Assembly: GCA_019236035.1 (NCBI GenBank)
Contig: JAFAJU010000341.1
Span: 1 to 8,974 of the forward strand
DNA length: 8,974 nt
Reading direction: 5' to 3'
Source: Verrucomicrobiota bacterium
GTDB taxonomy: Bacteria > Verrucomicrobiota > Verrucomicrobiia > Chthoniobacterales > JAFAMB01
Under the pieces are notes generated by a model. That model ran no database searches. It worked only from the letters and a program-made list of their open reading frames with translations, and was not told the DNA's origin. Position numbers and translations under genes: made by a program. Shown piece by piece: positions 1 to 7,042 of the stretch. Numbering within the stretch: position 1 is the stretch's first letter; each line of letters opens with the position of its first letter.

Positions 1-687
1 CGGCAAGTGGGCATCGGAGCCGGTTGTTGGCTGCAAAACCATGTCACGGTGTGCGGCCCGGTAAAGATCGGAGCTGGAAACCGGTTTCACGCCTGTTGTT
101 CTATCGGGCAACAGACACAAGATCTGAAATATAAGGGGGAGCCGACATATTTGGAAATCGGCGAAGGAAACTCTTTCCGAGAATTTGTAACAGTTAATCG
201 GGCGACGGCGGTTGGCTCGGTTACTCGAGTGGGTAACCGTGGGAATTTTCTGGCGTATAGCCACATTGCTCATGACTGCGTGGTCGAAGACGATGTGATC
301 TTCTCTAACAACGGCACGCTCGCGGGTCACGTGCTGGTTCAGCACTATGCAATCATCGGCGGATTAACTGCGATACATCAGTTTTGCCGAATCGGTAAGC
401 ACGCCATCACGGGCGGATGTTCAAAGATCGTTCAGGATGTGCCTCCGTTCATGATTGCGGATGGAAACCCTGCGGTGATTCGAGGTGTAAACGTGGTTGG
501 GCTTGAACGAAAAGGTATTCCCGCGGAAACAATCCGAATGCTTAAAGAATCGTATCGGATCCTTTACCGGTCCAATCTGAATACCAAGCAGGCCGTAGAG
601 GAACTGGAGAAGAGCTTTCCTGGTGTGACTGAAGTTCGTGAGCTGATTCAATTTATTGAGACGAGTGAGCGAGGGATTATCCGGTAG
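1..687 (+). CDS. lpxA: Acyl-ACP--UDP-N-acetylglucosamine O-acyltransferase (LpxA), 5' end cut by the window
   Basis: LpxA is a cytosolic trimer that moves a 3-hydroxyacyl chain from ACP to the 3-OH of UDP-GlcNAc, the first step of lipid A synthesis. The frame is open from base 1 (228 residues plus TAG at 685-687). Against the usual 255-265 residues about 30-35 N-terminal residues are missing, so the true start is left of the window. Left-handed beta-helix hexapeptides (I/V-G-x-G) fill the first half. The family signature SHIAHDC is present; its second His (fragment residue 91, bases 271-273) matches catalytic His125 of E. coli, and AGHV (H110) and IHQF match His144 and His160. The Gly equivalent to E. 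coli G173 is kept (TGGCS, residue 139); in the family a Gly here goes with long acyl chains. The C-terminal helical domain ends normally in ERGIIR. It is convergent with the minus-strand operon and shares no signals with it. Confidence 0.97.
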   Translation, partial: RQVGIGAGCWLQNHVTVCGPVKIGAGNRFHACCSIGQQTQDLKYKGEPTYLEIGEGNSFREFVTVNRATAVGSVTRVGNRGNFLAYSHIAHDCVVEDDVIFSNNGTLAGHVLVQHYAIIGGLTAIHQFCRIGKHAITGGCSKIVQDVPPFMIADGNPAVIRGVNVVGLERKGIPAETIRMLKESYRILYRSNLNTKQAVEELEKSFPGVTEVRELIQFIETSERGIIR

Positions 688-871
688 TACTGTTTCCCGT
701 TTCTCGTGGGCTCGGCGCGGATGGCCAACAGATCGAGGACGAGCCCGAGCACGAGCCCGAGCACGATGCCCCTAACTAACTTCGGGGTTTGGGGTGAAGC
801 CACGTTCCGCGGCTCGGGCGGAGCCTCGCCCTCCTACCAGCTTCGCTTCACCCTACCGCGGAGCCTCGTCC
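688..871. repeat. Repeat-rich intergenic gap between convergent lpxA and RDD genes
   Basis: This 184-base gap has no convincing gene. It carries a hexamer run (735-770) and a palindromic repeat element (about 791-884). Open frames crossing it are low-complexity (Ser/Thr/Pro or Arg-rich) and match no family I know. It must also hold the 3' ends of both converging transcripts. No classical hairpin followed by a T-run is visible; the palindrome, or a weak CCCC...GGGG pair near 769-786, is the best candidate for stopping transcription. Those roles are inference. Confidence 0.7.
735..770 (+). repeat. GAGnnC hexamer tandem repeat, six units
   Basis: The six units in order are GAGGAC, GAGCCC, GAGCAC, GAGCCC, GAGCAC and the diverged GATGCC. 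The 12-base pair GAGCCC-GAGCAC occurs twice, perfectly (741-752, 753-764). It lies 48 bases after the lpxA stop. I associate such GAGCACGAGGAC-type runs with intergenic DNA of Verrucomicrobiota; that is from memory and unchecked. Confidence 0.75.
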
Positions 872-884
872 CTACCGCCCTACC
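791..884. repeat. Palindromic interspersed repeat with GGAGCCTCG and CCCTACC motifs
   Basis: Three things are seen directly. A perfect 9-base inverted repeat links 792-800 (GGGTGAAGC) and 845-853 (GCTTCACCC). Inside it sits a small hairpin with a five-base stem (GGCTC 811-815, GAGCC 821-825, loop GGGCG). An 11-base direct repeat GCGGAGCCTCG occurs at 818-828 and 858-868, each copy followed by a CCTACC box, and CCCTACC is repeated at 870-876 and 878-884. The right end of the element runs over the stop codon of the RDD gene. It resembles the dispersed repeats of Verrucomicrobiota genomes. It may act as a bidirectional terminator or RNA stabiliser, which is inference. Confidence 0.65.
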
Positions 885-1636
885 ATGGGCCGGTAAATGA
901 GGTCGACGATGTTGCGCACATATTGTTCGTCGGTCAAACCGGTGAGGCTTTCCTCGGGGAAAGGCGCAACTGGGCGCAAGTAATCGGCAAGTTGCCTGAA
1001 CAATTCGAGCCGGGAATTCGGCTCGAGACCGTCGCGGCGGACAACGGCTTCGAGCGCTAACCGGGCTTCGCCTGGCGAAATCGACTTTCGCAACTGAGCG
1101 GCCAAGTGAGAATGGCTCCGCAGCGAGTTTAGCGTTCCGCTGAATAGCAATTCCAGATCGGGTATTTTTTCGGGAACGGCATAGATCACGACGGTGTTTG
1201 CTGCAAAGTCACCAAGGCGTTGAAATTTGGGGGAAAGGACGCAACAGATCCCGCCTACGGCGTAGAATGCTGGGAGAAGGTCCACGAGCCGCAGCAGGTT
1301 TCTGATCACAATCTGAGTCGGGCGCAGCCGCAGACCTTCGGCATCGACCACTCGGATTTTGAGAACGCGTTTTCCAAGAGTCTGGCCGCGCAAAAACCAT
1401 TCCAAAAGGATCGAGTAGCCAACCGTGACGATGAAGTAGCACACAGTTCGAGCGGCGAGCGCAAGGTCAGGGTTAACAATCGCTGTCAGCAAAAGAACCT
1501 GCGCGATCAGGCTGGAAATCAGGCAGATAGCCGCAAGGTCAATAGCAAATGCCAGGAATCGCGTCACTGGCCCGGCGAGTTGTTGGGCCAGGCATATTCC
1601 TTCCGGAGTCTGAATGATGAGTTTGTTGGTTCGCAT
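872..1636 (-). CDS. RDD family membrane protein with C-terminal cytosolic extension
   Basis: This 254-residue protein ends the operon. The RDD domain spans about residues 20-155: RFLAFAID in the first helix (26-33), a second hydrophobic stretch (64-82), the loop motif RGQTLGKRVLKIRVVD (83-98), IRNLLRLVDLLP (111-122), and KFQRLGDFAANTVV (137-150), the usual closing motif. About 100 further residues (155-254), mainly charged and probably helical, follow the membrane part. The frame stays open upstream to 1996, but that stretch overlaps the SpoIIM gene in another frame and reads as Arg/Pro-rich nonsense, so the ATG at 1634-1636 is chosen. It lies 20 bases after the SpoIIM stop, the only real gap in the operon, without a clear Shine-Dalgarno sequence. 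The last residues (VGR) and TAG stop fall in a GGTAGGG repeat. RDD function is generally unknown; some members transport ions. Confidence 0.92.
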   Translation of the reverse strand: MRTNKLIIQTPEGICLAQQLAGPVTRFLAFAIDLAAICLISSLIAQVLLLTAIVNPDLALAARTVCYFIVTVGYSILLEWFLRGQTLGKRVLKIRVVDAEGLRLRPTQIVIRNLLRLVDLLPAFYAVGGICCVLSPKFQRLGDFAANTVVIYAVPEKIPDLELLFSGTLNSLRSHSHLAAQLRKSISPGEARLALEAVVRRDGLEPNSRLELFRQLADYLRPVAPFPEESLTGLTDEQYVRNIVDLIYRPMVGR

Positions 1637-1656
1637 TTGGGGAGCAGGCTGGAAGC

Positions 1657-2673
1657 TTATGCGACAGATGATCCTACAGCTGGTGCCGGTTCCCTGCCGG
1701 CAAAGATCAAAAATGCGAGGAGCGTCACCAGTTCGATCAGTCCAAAAGCGATCTTGAACTGATAGGGCAGAATCGGCTCGTGATACTGGGAGAGAAACGC
1801 CTCCACTAACCCTGCCCAGATCAGCAGAAGGGCGGCGCCCGAGATGAGGGTTACGAGGGACCCGGCGATCGAACGCAACCGCTGACTTACGCTTTCCTTG
1901 GAATTCCAACCGATGAGCGCCTGACCCAGCAAAAGTCCGGCTTGGCCCGCGATGAGGATAGCCGGGATCTCCACCACGCCGTGCGGCAGCAGCCATCCCA
2001 TGAGAAACACTGACTGACCAGCTCGCACATAGTCGAAGATGACGGCTCCAAGAATTACTCCATTGTAAAACAGCAAAATCAGGGTGCCGATCCCCCAGGT
2101 TACGCCTAGGGCTAAGGCCAGGATCGATACTTGGGTATTGTTCGTCATCAACACCGCAGAGAAGCGGCCTTTAGCAGTTGCGAGCATTTGGTTCGGTTTG
2201 CTTTCCTCTTCTTTGACTCTTTGGGAGGGGTTCTCCAGCAGATGCGGGAACGGGGCTATCGCAGCTTTTGCATCCGGATCGAAGGCGACTGCACCGCCGC
2301 CGAACAAGCCTCCTAGTATGGTGAGTGCGAGAGCAGCCAGGAAAAACCGGAAATGCTTGCGAAACGTCTGTGGAAATGTGCGAAACAGCCAACGACGTGG
2401 AGACCATGTATCAGTCCTGGACGGCACGTCCTGCATCTCCGCATAAGCTCGGATGAGCAGCGACTCAAGAGAGCGAACCAGATTTGGCTCGGCAGCAAAA
2501 GTGGAGATTTTGATCAGTCCGGCGCCGGTGCGCTCGTACAAATAATGGAGGCGTTGGACTTCGTCGAGGGTCAGGTGGGTGATGGTTTGGTTTTCCACAC
2601 GTTTAAGCATTTCATCCAGCTCCTCCCAGGTTGCGCGCTCGCGGGCGATGAACTTTTTTAAATCGACAATCAT
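1657..2673 (-). CDS. Stage II sporulation protein M (SpoIIM/DUF95) family membrane protein
   Basis: This 338-residue integral membrane protein is of the SpoIIM family. In Bacillus SpoIIM works in engulfment, but homologues are common in non-sporulating bacteria beside MoxR and RDD genes, so no sporulation role is implied. Residues 1-100 are a charged cytosolic helical region (starts MIVDLKKFIARERATW). Membrane segments lie at about 108-130, 182-215, 227-255, 270-292 and 306-326. Family hallmarks are the TNNTQVSILALALG stretch (177-190), LFYNGVILG (201-209) and LLPHGVVEIPAILIAG (228-243), whose H-G-x-x-E core is the most conserved part of the family. The start ATG (2671-2673) overlaps the DUF58 stop by four bases (ATGA), with no Shine-Dalgarno sequence, so translation is probably coupled. 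RDD follows 20 bases downstream. A long antisense frame over this gene is a shadow. Confidence 0.93.
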   Translation of the reverse strand: MIVDLKKFIARERATWEELDEMLKRVENQTITHLTLDEVQRLHYLYERTGAGLIKISTFAAEPNLVRSLESLLIRAYAEMQDVPSRTDTWSPRRWLFRTFPQTFRKHFRFFLAALALTILGGLFGGGAVAFDPDAKAAIAPFPHLLENPSQRVKEEESKPNQMLATAKGRFSAVLMTNNTQVSILALALGVTWGIGTLILLFYNGVILGAVIFDYVRAGQSVFLMGWLLPHGVVEIPAILIAGQAGLLLGQALIGWNSKESVSQRLRSIAGSLVTLISGAALLLIWAGLVEAFLSQYHEPILPYQFKIAFGLIELVTLLAFLIFAGREPAPAVGSSVA

Positions 2674-4019
2674 AAGACTTGTCGGCGTTTCAGATCCATA
2701 TAGTAGCTGACGAGTCTAAGCCCGAGTTGATCACTTGCGACGACGTGAAACTGAACACCTTTCTGGGCCAGTATCCGCTGCAGGCTCTGTAGCTTAACCC
2801 AGCTCAGGTGGCCGCCGAGTTTCAGATAAATCTCCTCAGGGTTTTGCACTGTTCCCTCGCTAAACAGCGGCTGGACGGAGGGAGGCGCGATCATAACTGC
2901 TAAAATAACGTGCTGTCTGGATAGTAGTTCTGCTGTGCCGATAAAATCCTCGGCGACGACCGGATCATCGAGTGAAGTCAGAAATACGATCAGAGAACGG
3001 CGCTTGATGCGTTGCTTCAGTGTCGCCGCGATCTCAGCAAAGTCTGGTGTTACGGTTTGCGAGGTCAATGAGGTGGCCAGATCCCGGCAAACTCTGAAAT
3101 GAGAGGAGCCATTTCGGGCTTTGACGAGGTGATCTACCTTGTCTGAGAACGAGATGAACCCGAACCGGTCACCTTGCCGCTCTGCCGCAACGCAAAAAAG
3201 GAGCGCCGTGGAGATGGCACGATCCAAATGAGTCGTGGTTTTCTGCGGGCTATCTGCCAAGAAAATTTCTCGGAGCCGCCGAGCGCTGAGGCGCGACGTA
3301 TCGAGTGCCAGATACACTTCCTTGGATCGCTCGAGCTGAAACACTTTAGTAACAGGTAACTGACGTTTTGCGGTCGCTTTCCAGTGAATTTCGTCGAACG
3401 CATCGCCACGCTCGTATTCCCGTAATTTTTCAAATTCCCTGCCTCTGCCGATTTGGGGTTGGGCGTGCATCCCGATCGCGCCGCGTTTCAGGAAGTGTGC
3501 AATCCTTTTTCCTTCCAGGAGCAGATTCGGATAGATGCGGACATCGCAATGAACCTTCCGCCGGTCCCGGTGAATCCAGAAGCCGAATGGGGAATTCCAA
3601 TCAAAGTATAGACTCTCAATCAGAAAGGATCCGCGCGCGGTTCCAATGAAAGGAATTACTAGCAGACGTTCGGATGCCGATCGGCCTAAGGGGAGGGCGG
3701 CTTGCTCGCTGTCCGGCTCGAGCCCATCCGGAAAGATCACGGCTAAACGCACAGCACCGTTACGCAAACCTGGAAACTGTGCCCGCACCTTCAATTCAGT
3801 GCGTTTGTCCCGGATCCCCGAAACAGTTTCGGGCAAGGAGAACTCAAGATATCGAAAGCGGCCCAGGCCCAGCGCGAGATCGACAGCTGCAACAATGAGC
3901 ACGAAACCAATGAAGAACAGCGCGATTGGAGTGGACGCTCGGTTCAATCCCGCGATCGTGGCCAGCGGCAGCGTGACGAAGAGCAGCAAAAGAACCAGTC
4001 TCAACCGGGGTGCGATCAT
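2670..4019 (-). CDS. DUF58 domain protein (vWA-like MoxR partner)
   Basis: The protein has 449 residues. Two hydrophobic N-terminal segments (8-24 and 31-52) anchor it; a beta-rich region follows, then the DUF58 core at about 196-245 with EFEKLREYERGDAFDEIHWKAT split as EFEKLREYERGD (195-206) and IHWKATAKRQ (211-220), the family's signature. A vWA-like fold follows (VYLALDTSR, 235-243; FGFISFSD, 287-293; SLIVFLTSLDD, 342-352). The metal-site motif is degenerate: D240-T-S-R lacks the final Ser of DxSxS, as is common in DUF58. Family knowledge: DUF58 proteins nearly always sit beside MoxR ATPases and are thought to work with them as a chaperone-like pair; the substrate is unknown. Both ends are ATGA overlaps, with MoxR upstream (4016-4019) and SpoIIM downstream (2670-2673). 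Confidence 0.95.
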   Translation of the reverse strand: MIAPRLRLVLLLLFVTLPLATIAGLNRASTPIALFFIGFVLIVAAVDLALGLGRFRYLEFSLPETVSGIRDKRTELKVRAQFPGLRNGAVRLAVIFPDGLEPDSEQAALPLGRSASERLLVIPFIGTARGSFLIESLYFDWNSPFGFWIHRDRRKVHCDVRIYPNLLLEGKRIAHFLKRGAIGMHAQPQIGRGREFEKLREYERGDAFDEIHWKATAKRQLPVTKVFQLERSKEVYLALDTSRLSARRLREIFLADSPQKTTTHLDRAISTALLFCVAAERQGDRFGFISFSDKVDHLVKARNGSSHFRVCRDLATSLTSQTVTPDFAEIAATLKQRIKRRSLIVFLTSLDDPVVAEDFIGTAELLSRQHVILAVMIAPPSVQPLFSEGTVQNPEEIYLKLGGHLSWVKLQSLQRILAQKGVQFHVVASDQLGLRLVSYYMDLKRRQVL

Positions 4020-4981
4020 CTTGGAACCGGGACTTTCTCGAGAATTCGACGCACAACCGAGGTCATTTCAGTTCCCTCAATTTCGAACTCTGGGCGCAAA
4101 ATCAGGCGGTGTTCCAGGACTGGCTGGAACAAGGTCCGCACGTCGTCGGGGGTCACAAAGTCCCGGCCGTCCAATGCCGCGTGCGCGCGACTGGCCAGCA
4201 GCAGCGATTGAGTCGCCCGCGGACCGGCACCGACCAGAACGCTATCATGTCTCCTAGTTTCGCGAGTGAGATCCACCAGGTAAGTTAACAATTCGGATTT
4301 TACAAGTACCTGGGCTAACGCATCACGCAGCCGAGGAAGATCAACTTCACGAACTACCGTGTTAACATCTCCGCGGTTGAGAACTAACTCGGGCGCTTGG
4401 TCGCCTAACATGCGTTCTGCCAGGTTCAGCTCTTCGTCCCGCTCCGGCAGGTCCATCCGAATCTTGAGCATGAACCGGTCCTTTTGTGCTTCCGGCAGAG
4501 TGTAAGTTCCTTCGTACTCAATGGGATTCTGGGTAGCGAATACCGTAAAGTTTGGCGACAGATCGTACGTCACGCGATCGACTGTCACCTGACGCTCCTG
4601 CATAGCCTGCAGCAAAGCGGATTGAGTTTTGCTCGGTGCGCGATTAATTTCGTCGGCGAGCAGGAACGTGGTAAAGACCGGTCCCGGAACAAAGTTGAAC
4701 TCGTTTTTCTGCAGGTTAAATATGTTTGTTCCAATAATGTCAGATGGCATCAGATCTGGCGTGAACTGTATTCGATTGAACAGAGTGCCTAAAGTGTGCG
4801 CCAGTGTCTTCACTAACAAGGTCTTGGCTACGCCGGGTACTCCCTCCACGAGCGCATGTTGATTTGTAAAAATCGCGATAAGAGACAGGTCGACCGCTAG
4901 CCGTTGGCCGATGACAACTTTGGCCACCTCGGCACGGGTTCGAGTTAAAATTTCTTTCAGCTCGTCCAGGGTTTGATTCAT
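4016..4981 (-). CDS. moxR: MoxR family AAA+ ATPase
   Basis: This 321-residue cytosolic AAA+ ATPase has the usual length for the MoxR-proper subfamily. ATPase motifs are intact: Walker A GVPGVAKT (47-54), Walker B FLLADEIN (106-113), sensor 1 ATQNP (149-153), arginine finger in EAQKDRF (164-170) and sensor 2 GAGPRATQ (251-258). The C-terminal helical lid ends in VRRILEKVPVPR. MoxR ATPases are thought to remodel or activate partner proteins, typically with vWA/DUF58 proteins encoded next door; here DUF58 follows directly. The ATG (4979-4981) overlaps the DUF4350 stop in ATGA and has no Shine-Dalgarno sequence, so coupled translation is likely. The symbol is a family name, not proof of orthology to the methanol-oxidation gene. 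Confidence 0.97.
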   Translation of the reverse strand: MNQTLDELKEILTRTRAEVAKVVIGQRLAVDLSLIAIFTNQHALVEGVPGVAKTLLVKTLAHTLGTLFNRIQFTPDLMPSDIIGTNIFNLQKNEFNFVPGPVFTTFLLADEINRAPSKTQSALLQAMQERQVTVDRVTYDLSPNFTVFATQNPIEYEGTYTLPEAQKDRFMLKIRMDLPERDEELNLAERMLGDQAPELVLNRGDVNTVVREVDLPRLRDALAQVLVKSELLTYLVDLTRETRRHDSVLVGAGPRATQSLLLASRAHAALDGRDFVTPDDVRTLFQPVLEHRLILRPEFEIEGTEMTSVVRRILEKVPVPR

Positions 4982-6123
4982 TGGTTTTCGTTCAGGAGAG
5001 TCGTCAACTGGTTATATTTTTCGACGATCGGTTCTCCCCGGTCCGGCCCGGAACGGAACCTTTCCAGTGTGGCAAGCTGCGCTGGGGTGGGCCGAGCTGT
5101 CTTCAGCCAAGTTTCGATGCAGAGGCTAAACAGATCTTTCTGAAGAATCGTGCGCCGCAAGAGGTTCAAAAACGCCTGCTCGGAGCTTAAACCTTGCACA
5201 CCAGGAGCGCTTTGATCGGGCTTTCTTCTTGGAACGAGAGTGTACTGACTTTTCCAGATAAAAAGAAGCAGAATAGCGATAATGCTTATGAGTGTCCCTT
5301 GTAATCCGTAGCGCAATGCGAGCGTCATGATGCCCGGCCGCTCGGTTAGCCCGAGATGAATCTCTTCAAAGAGAACTTCATGGCAACTGCCGATTAACCA
5401 GAGAAGAAGTCCGGTATTTCGATCTACCGCGAGTGCCTCGTTGCTGAGGGGATACGAGTCACTGAGCAGGACAAGCGATCCGCGCGCGAAAGGGCGCTCG
5501 ACGATTACGTCGCGGTTGCCTTGAGCGGCGATGCCTTTCCACTCCGGCGCCAAATGATCAAAGTAACTGTTGCCAAACCAGCGAACGATTGTCCCGAATT
5601 GGCCGGATTTGACAGAAGTAGGATAGAATCCTTTGAGTGGCACCATCTCAGCGCCCCAGCGGCGGATAAGGCTTCGCCAAGAGATAACGGATGGTTCGCT
5701 GGTTTTGTCCGATTCTGTGTCGTTATCAGAGTCTTTCCGAGTGGTTTGGCGCCGCTCCGCACGAAGCGCGATGATTAAGCGGCCACCGGTTGCTAACCAA
5801 TGATCGAACAGCTGAGCATCTTCGTCTGAAACAGTTAGTTGATCTGCGCTGACCCCAGCCACAACCAGAGCCCGGCCTTCGCCTGAAGGTAGGATCTTGG
5901 ACGACTGCAGCCGTCGGGCTACTCCAACGACTTCGGTTCGCTGCAGGCTGTCATAGATTGCCTTCAATCCCTTGGGATCCGTTCGATAAGTGGAATACTC
6001 AGGAAAGCTGTCGCCGGTCTCCAGGCGCCGCTGAAACATTCGCAGACCGAAAAACAGTAAGCCTGCAAGACAAGCGATCAGAACAACGTATGCGGCCGCC
6101 TTAGGGATTGGAGATCGCTGCAT
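4978..6123 (-). CDS. DUF4350 domain membrane protein
   Basis: The 381-residue protein has an N-terminal signal anchor (about 10-28), a large extracytoplasmic domain (about 35-265), a second membrane helix (about 273-290, ending FIWKSQ) and a cytosolic tail. The domain opens with SFPEYSTYRTDPKGLKAIYDSL (39-60), matching the DUF4350 pattern in which a short-lived S/YRTDPKG segment is followed by a Rossmann-like fold; DHWLATGGRLIIAL (107-120) and GSLVLLSDSYPLSNEA (215-230) continue it. DUF4350 is related by fold to glutamine-amidotransferase-like domains, but I see no catalytic Cys in a nucleophile-elbow context, so a non-enzymatic role is more likely. A charged insert (about 122-142) interrupts the domain. 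The ATG (6121-6123) lies 23 bases inside the DUF4129 gene and has its own AGGA six bases upstream. The stop overlaps MoxR in ATGA. Confidence 0.88.
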   Translation of the reverse strand: MQRSPIPKAAAYVVLIACLAGLLFFGLRMFQRRLETGDSFPEYSTYRTDPKGLKAIYDSLQRTEVVGVARRLQSSKILPSGEGRALVVAGVSADQLTVSDEDAQLFDHWLATGGRLIIALRAERRQTTRKDSDNDTESDKTSEPSVISWRSLIRRWGAEMVPLKGFYPTSVKSGQFGTIVRWFGNSYFDHLAPEWKGIAAQGNRDVIVERPFARGSLVLLSDSYPLSNEALAVDRNTGLLLWLIGSCHEVLFEEIHLGLTERPGIMTLALRYGLQGTLISIIAILLLFIWKSQYTLVPRRKPDQSAPGVQGLSSEQAFLNLLRRTILQKDLFSLCIETWLKTARPTPAQLATLERFRSGPDRGEPIVEKYNQLTTLLNENQ

Positions 6124-7042
6124 GCTTTATCCTATCGTAGATGCCGCGGTAGCTTTCCAAGGCCTCGAGCGTGACGCTGTCCCGGCCATACCAGCAGCGT
6201 TCAAATCCGAAGCGACTCTGCGCAAATAATGCCAGCAGGTCTGCACGATTTTTCGCTTTTCGACGGAGCTCTCTTTCATAATCGCTATTAGACTTCCATC
6301 GCTCTACCGCAATGAATCGGCGCGACGCGAGCAACGATAGAATCGCCAGGAAAAGCGCACGCAGCGCTTGGCGAAATTCACCGGCGGCAATCTTCTGGAC
6401 GGCCAGCGCAGACCATTCGTCATCTGGAAGTTGATCAGGGGTAACTTCCTCGTCGGCGAGGTTCGGGATCGGAGGTGGACTTGCGGGCGTGGTGCGCCGG
6501 GTTGCTTTTAGTCTTCGAAGCCGGATGATGAATAAGATCAAGGCCCCGGCCAGCGCCGCCCAAAGCAGGTACGCGAGCGCATTAAATATCCCGGAAGAGA
6601 GTGGTGTGCCTGACGTTGCCGGTGGCGCAAAGGCACGCTTGAAGTCGAAGGTCTGGAGCAGCCATTTCCACAGCCGATCGAGCGCATGCCCGATGGAAAG
6701 AAGTGTCTGGCCAATCGAGAAGATCAACTGATCGAGAAACGACTTTTGCTTTGAGCGGTGCGCCGGCGAATAGGGGTCGCGCCAGTTGAATTCTGGATTT
6801 TCCAGGACTCGTTCAATCTGCCGATCCAGGGCGGGCTGGGTCAGTGCCGTTGGAGGGGCGTTGCTTGCAACCCCCGTGCCGGAGACGTCCGTGCCGACAA
6901 CACTCGCTGGGGTGGCAAGCAAAGCCCCTTCAATTGGTGAAAGCAACGCCTCTTCGAGTGGCGCCATGACCACGAGGATGAACGACACCACCTTGAAGAG
7001 ATGCCAAGCGGGTTTGCTTCGCCTACTTTCGTCAGGGTGCAC
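6101..7042 (-). CDS. DUF4129 domain membrane protein carrying an in-frame palindromic repeat
   Basis: The 313-residue protein starts with a signal-anchor-like stretch (about 14-35). Residues 39-63 (GALLATP ... GVASNAP) are encoded by a palindromic element and look inserted. The ENPEFNWRDP motif (81-90) marks the segment usually found after the signal in this family, followed by an amphipathic region, a membrane helix (about 153-174), a Pro-rich linker and the cytosolic DUF4129 domain (about 207-305; EFRQALRALFLAIL at 222-235, FGFERCWYG at 278-286). DUF4129 also occurs fused to transglutaminase-like proteins; its function is unknown. The start is GTG (7040-7042), supported by an AGGGAGGGA Shine-Dalgarno sequence; the next Met (residue 26) would remove the hydrophobic N-terminus. 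It overlaps the upstream gene by 11 bases and DUF4350 by 23. Confidence 0.9.
   Translation of the reverse strand: MHPDESRRSKPAWHLFKVVSFILVVMAPLEEALLSPIEGALLATPASVVGTDVSGTGVASNAPPTALTQPALDRQIERVLENPEFNWRDPYSPAHRSKQKSFLDQLIFSIGQTLLSIGHALDRLWKWLLQTFDFKRAFAPPATSGTPLSSGIFNALAYLLWAALAGALILFIIRLRRLKATRRTTPASPPPIPNLADEEVTPDQLPDDEWSALAVQKIAAGEFRQALRALFLAILSLLASRRFIAVERWKSNSDYERELRRKAKNRADLLALFAQSRFGFERCWYGRDSVTLEALESYRGIYDRIKHAAISNP
6130..6133 (-). promoter_or_regulatory. Shine-Dalgarno AGGA for the DUF4350 gene
   Basis: AGGA on the minus strand lies six bases before the ATG at 6121-6123, inside the 3' end of the DUF4129 gene. It supports that ATG as the start although this makes a 23-base overlap. 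Most other junctions in the operon have no such site. Confidence 0.6.
6855..6928. repeat. Intragenic palindromic element (74 bases) within the DUF4129 gene
   Basis: The arms 6855-6874 and 6909-6928 are inverted repeats matching at 18 of 20 positions (plus-strand left arm GGGGCGTTGCTTGCAACCCC), around a 34-base centre. The element corresponds to codons 39-63 of the DUF4129 gene. Read in the gene's sense it gives GALLATP...GVASNAP; the opposite strand, in the frame that starts at 6786, is also open and gives GALLATP...GVASKAP. The peptide falls between the signal anchor and the conserved DUF4129 N-terminal motif. It behaves like an in-frame mobile palindrome of the type known from Rickettsia palindromic elements; relatedness to those is not claimed. 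Confidence 0.75.

Noticed and set aside
706..1060. Plus-strand frames across the repeat gap
   Set aside because: They are low-complexity translations of repeats that run antisense into the RDD gene. No family motif.
1220..1762. Plus-strand frame of 180 codons
   Set aside because: It is antisense to RDD and SpoIIM, polar and featureless, while the minus-strand frames carry clear family motifs.
1637..1996. 120-codon upstream extension of the RDD frame
   Set aside because: It overlaps the SpoIIM gene in a different frame and reads as Arg/Pro-rich sequence without a helix or motif. The internal ATG at 1634-1636 fits the RDD family start.
1657..2673. Sporulation in this organism because of SpoIIM
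   Set aside because: SpoIIM-family genes are common in non-sporulating bacteria next to MoxR/RDD genes, and no other sporulation gene is in the window.
3646..4257. Plus-strand frame of 203 codons
   Set aside because: It is antisense to the DUF58 and MoxR genes, Arg/Ser/Pro-rich with no domain, and starts without a ribosome site. It is a shadow of the well-supported minus-strand genes.
4820..4843. Walker A variant GVPGVAKT in MoxR as a sign of inactivity
   Set aside because: Only Leu to Val outside the catalytic Gly-Lys-Thr residues. All other ATPase motifs are intact.
6855..6928. CRISPR repeat or transposon end as the source of the inverted repeat
   Set aside because: There is no spacer-repeat array, no transposase frame and no target-site duplication visible. 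The in-frame coding fit favours a small palindromic element.
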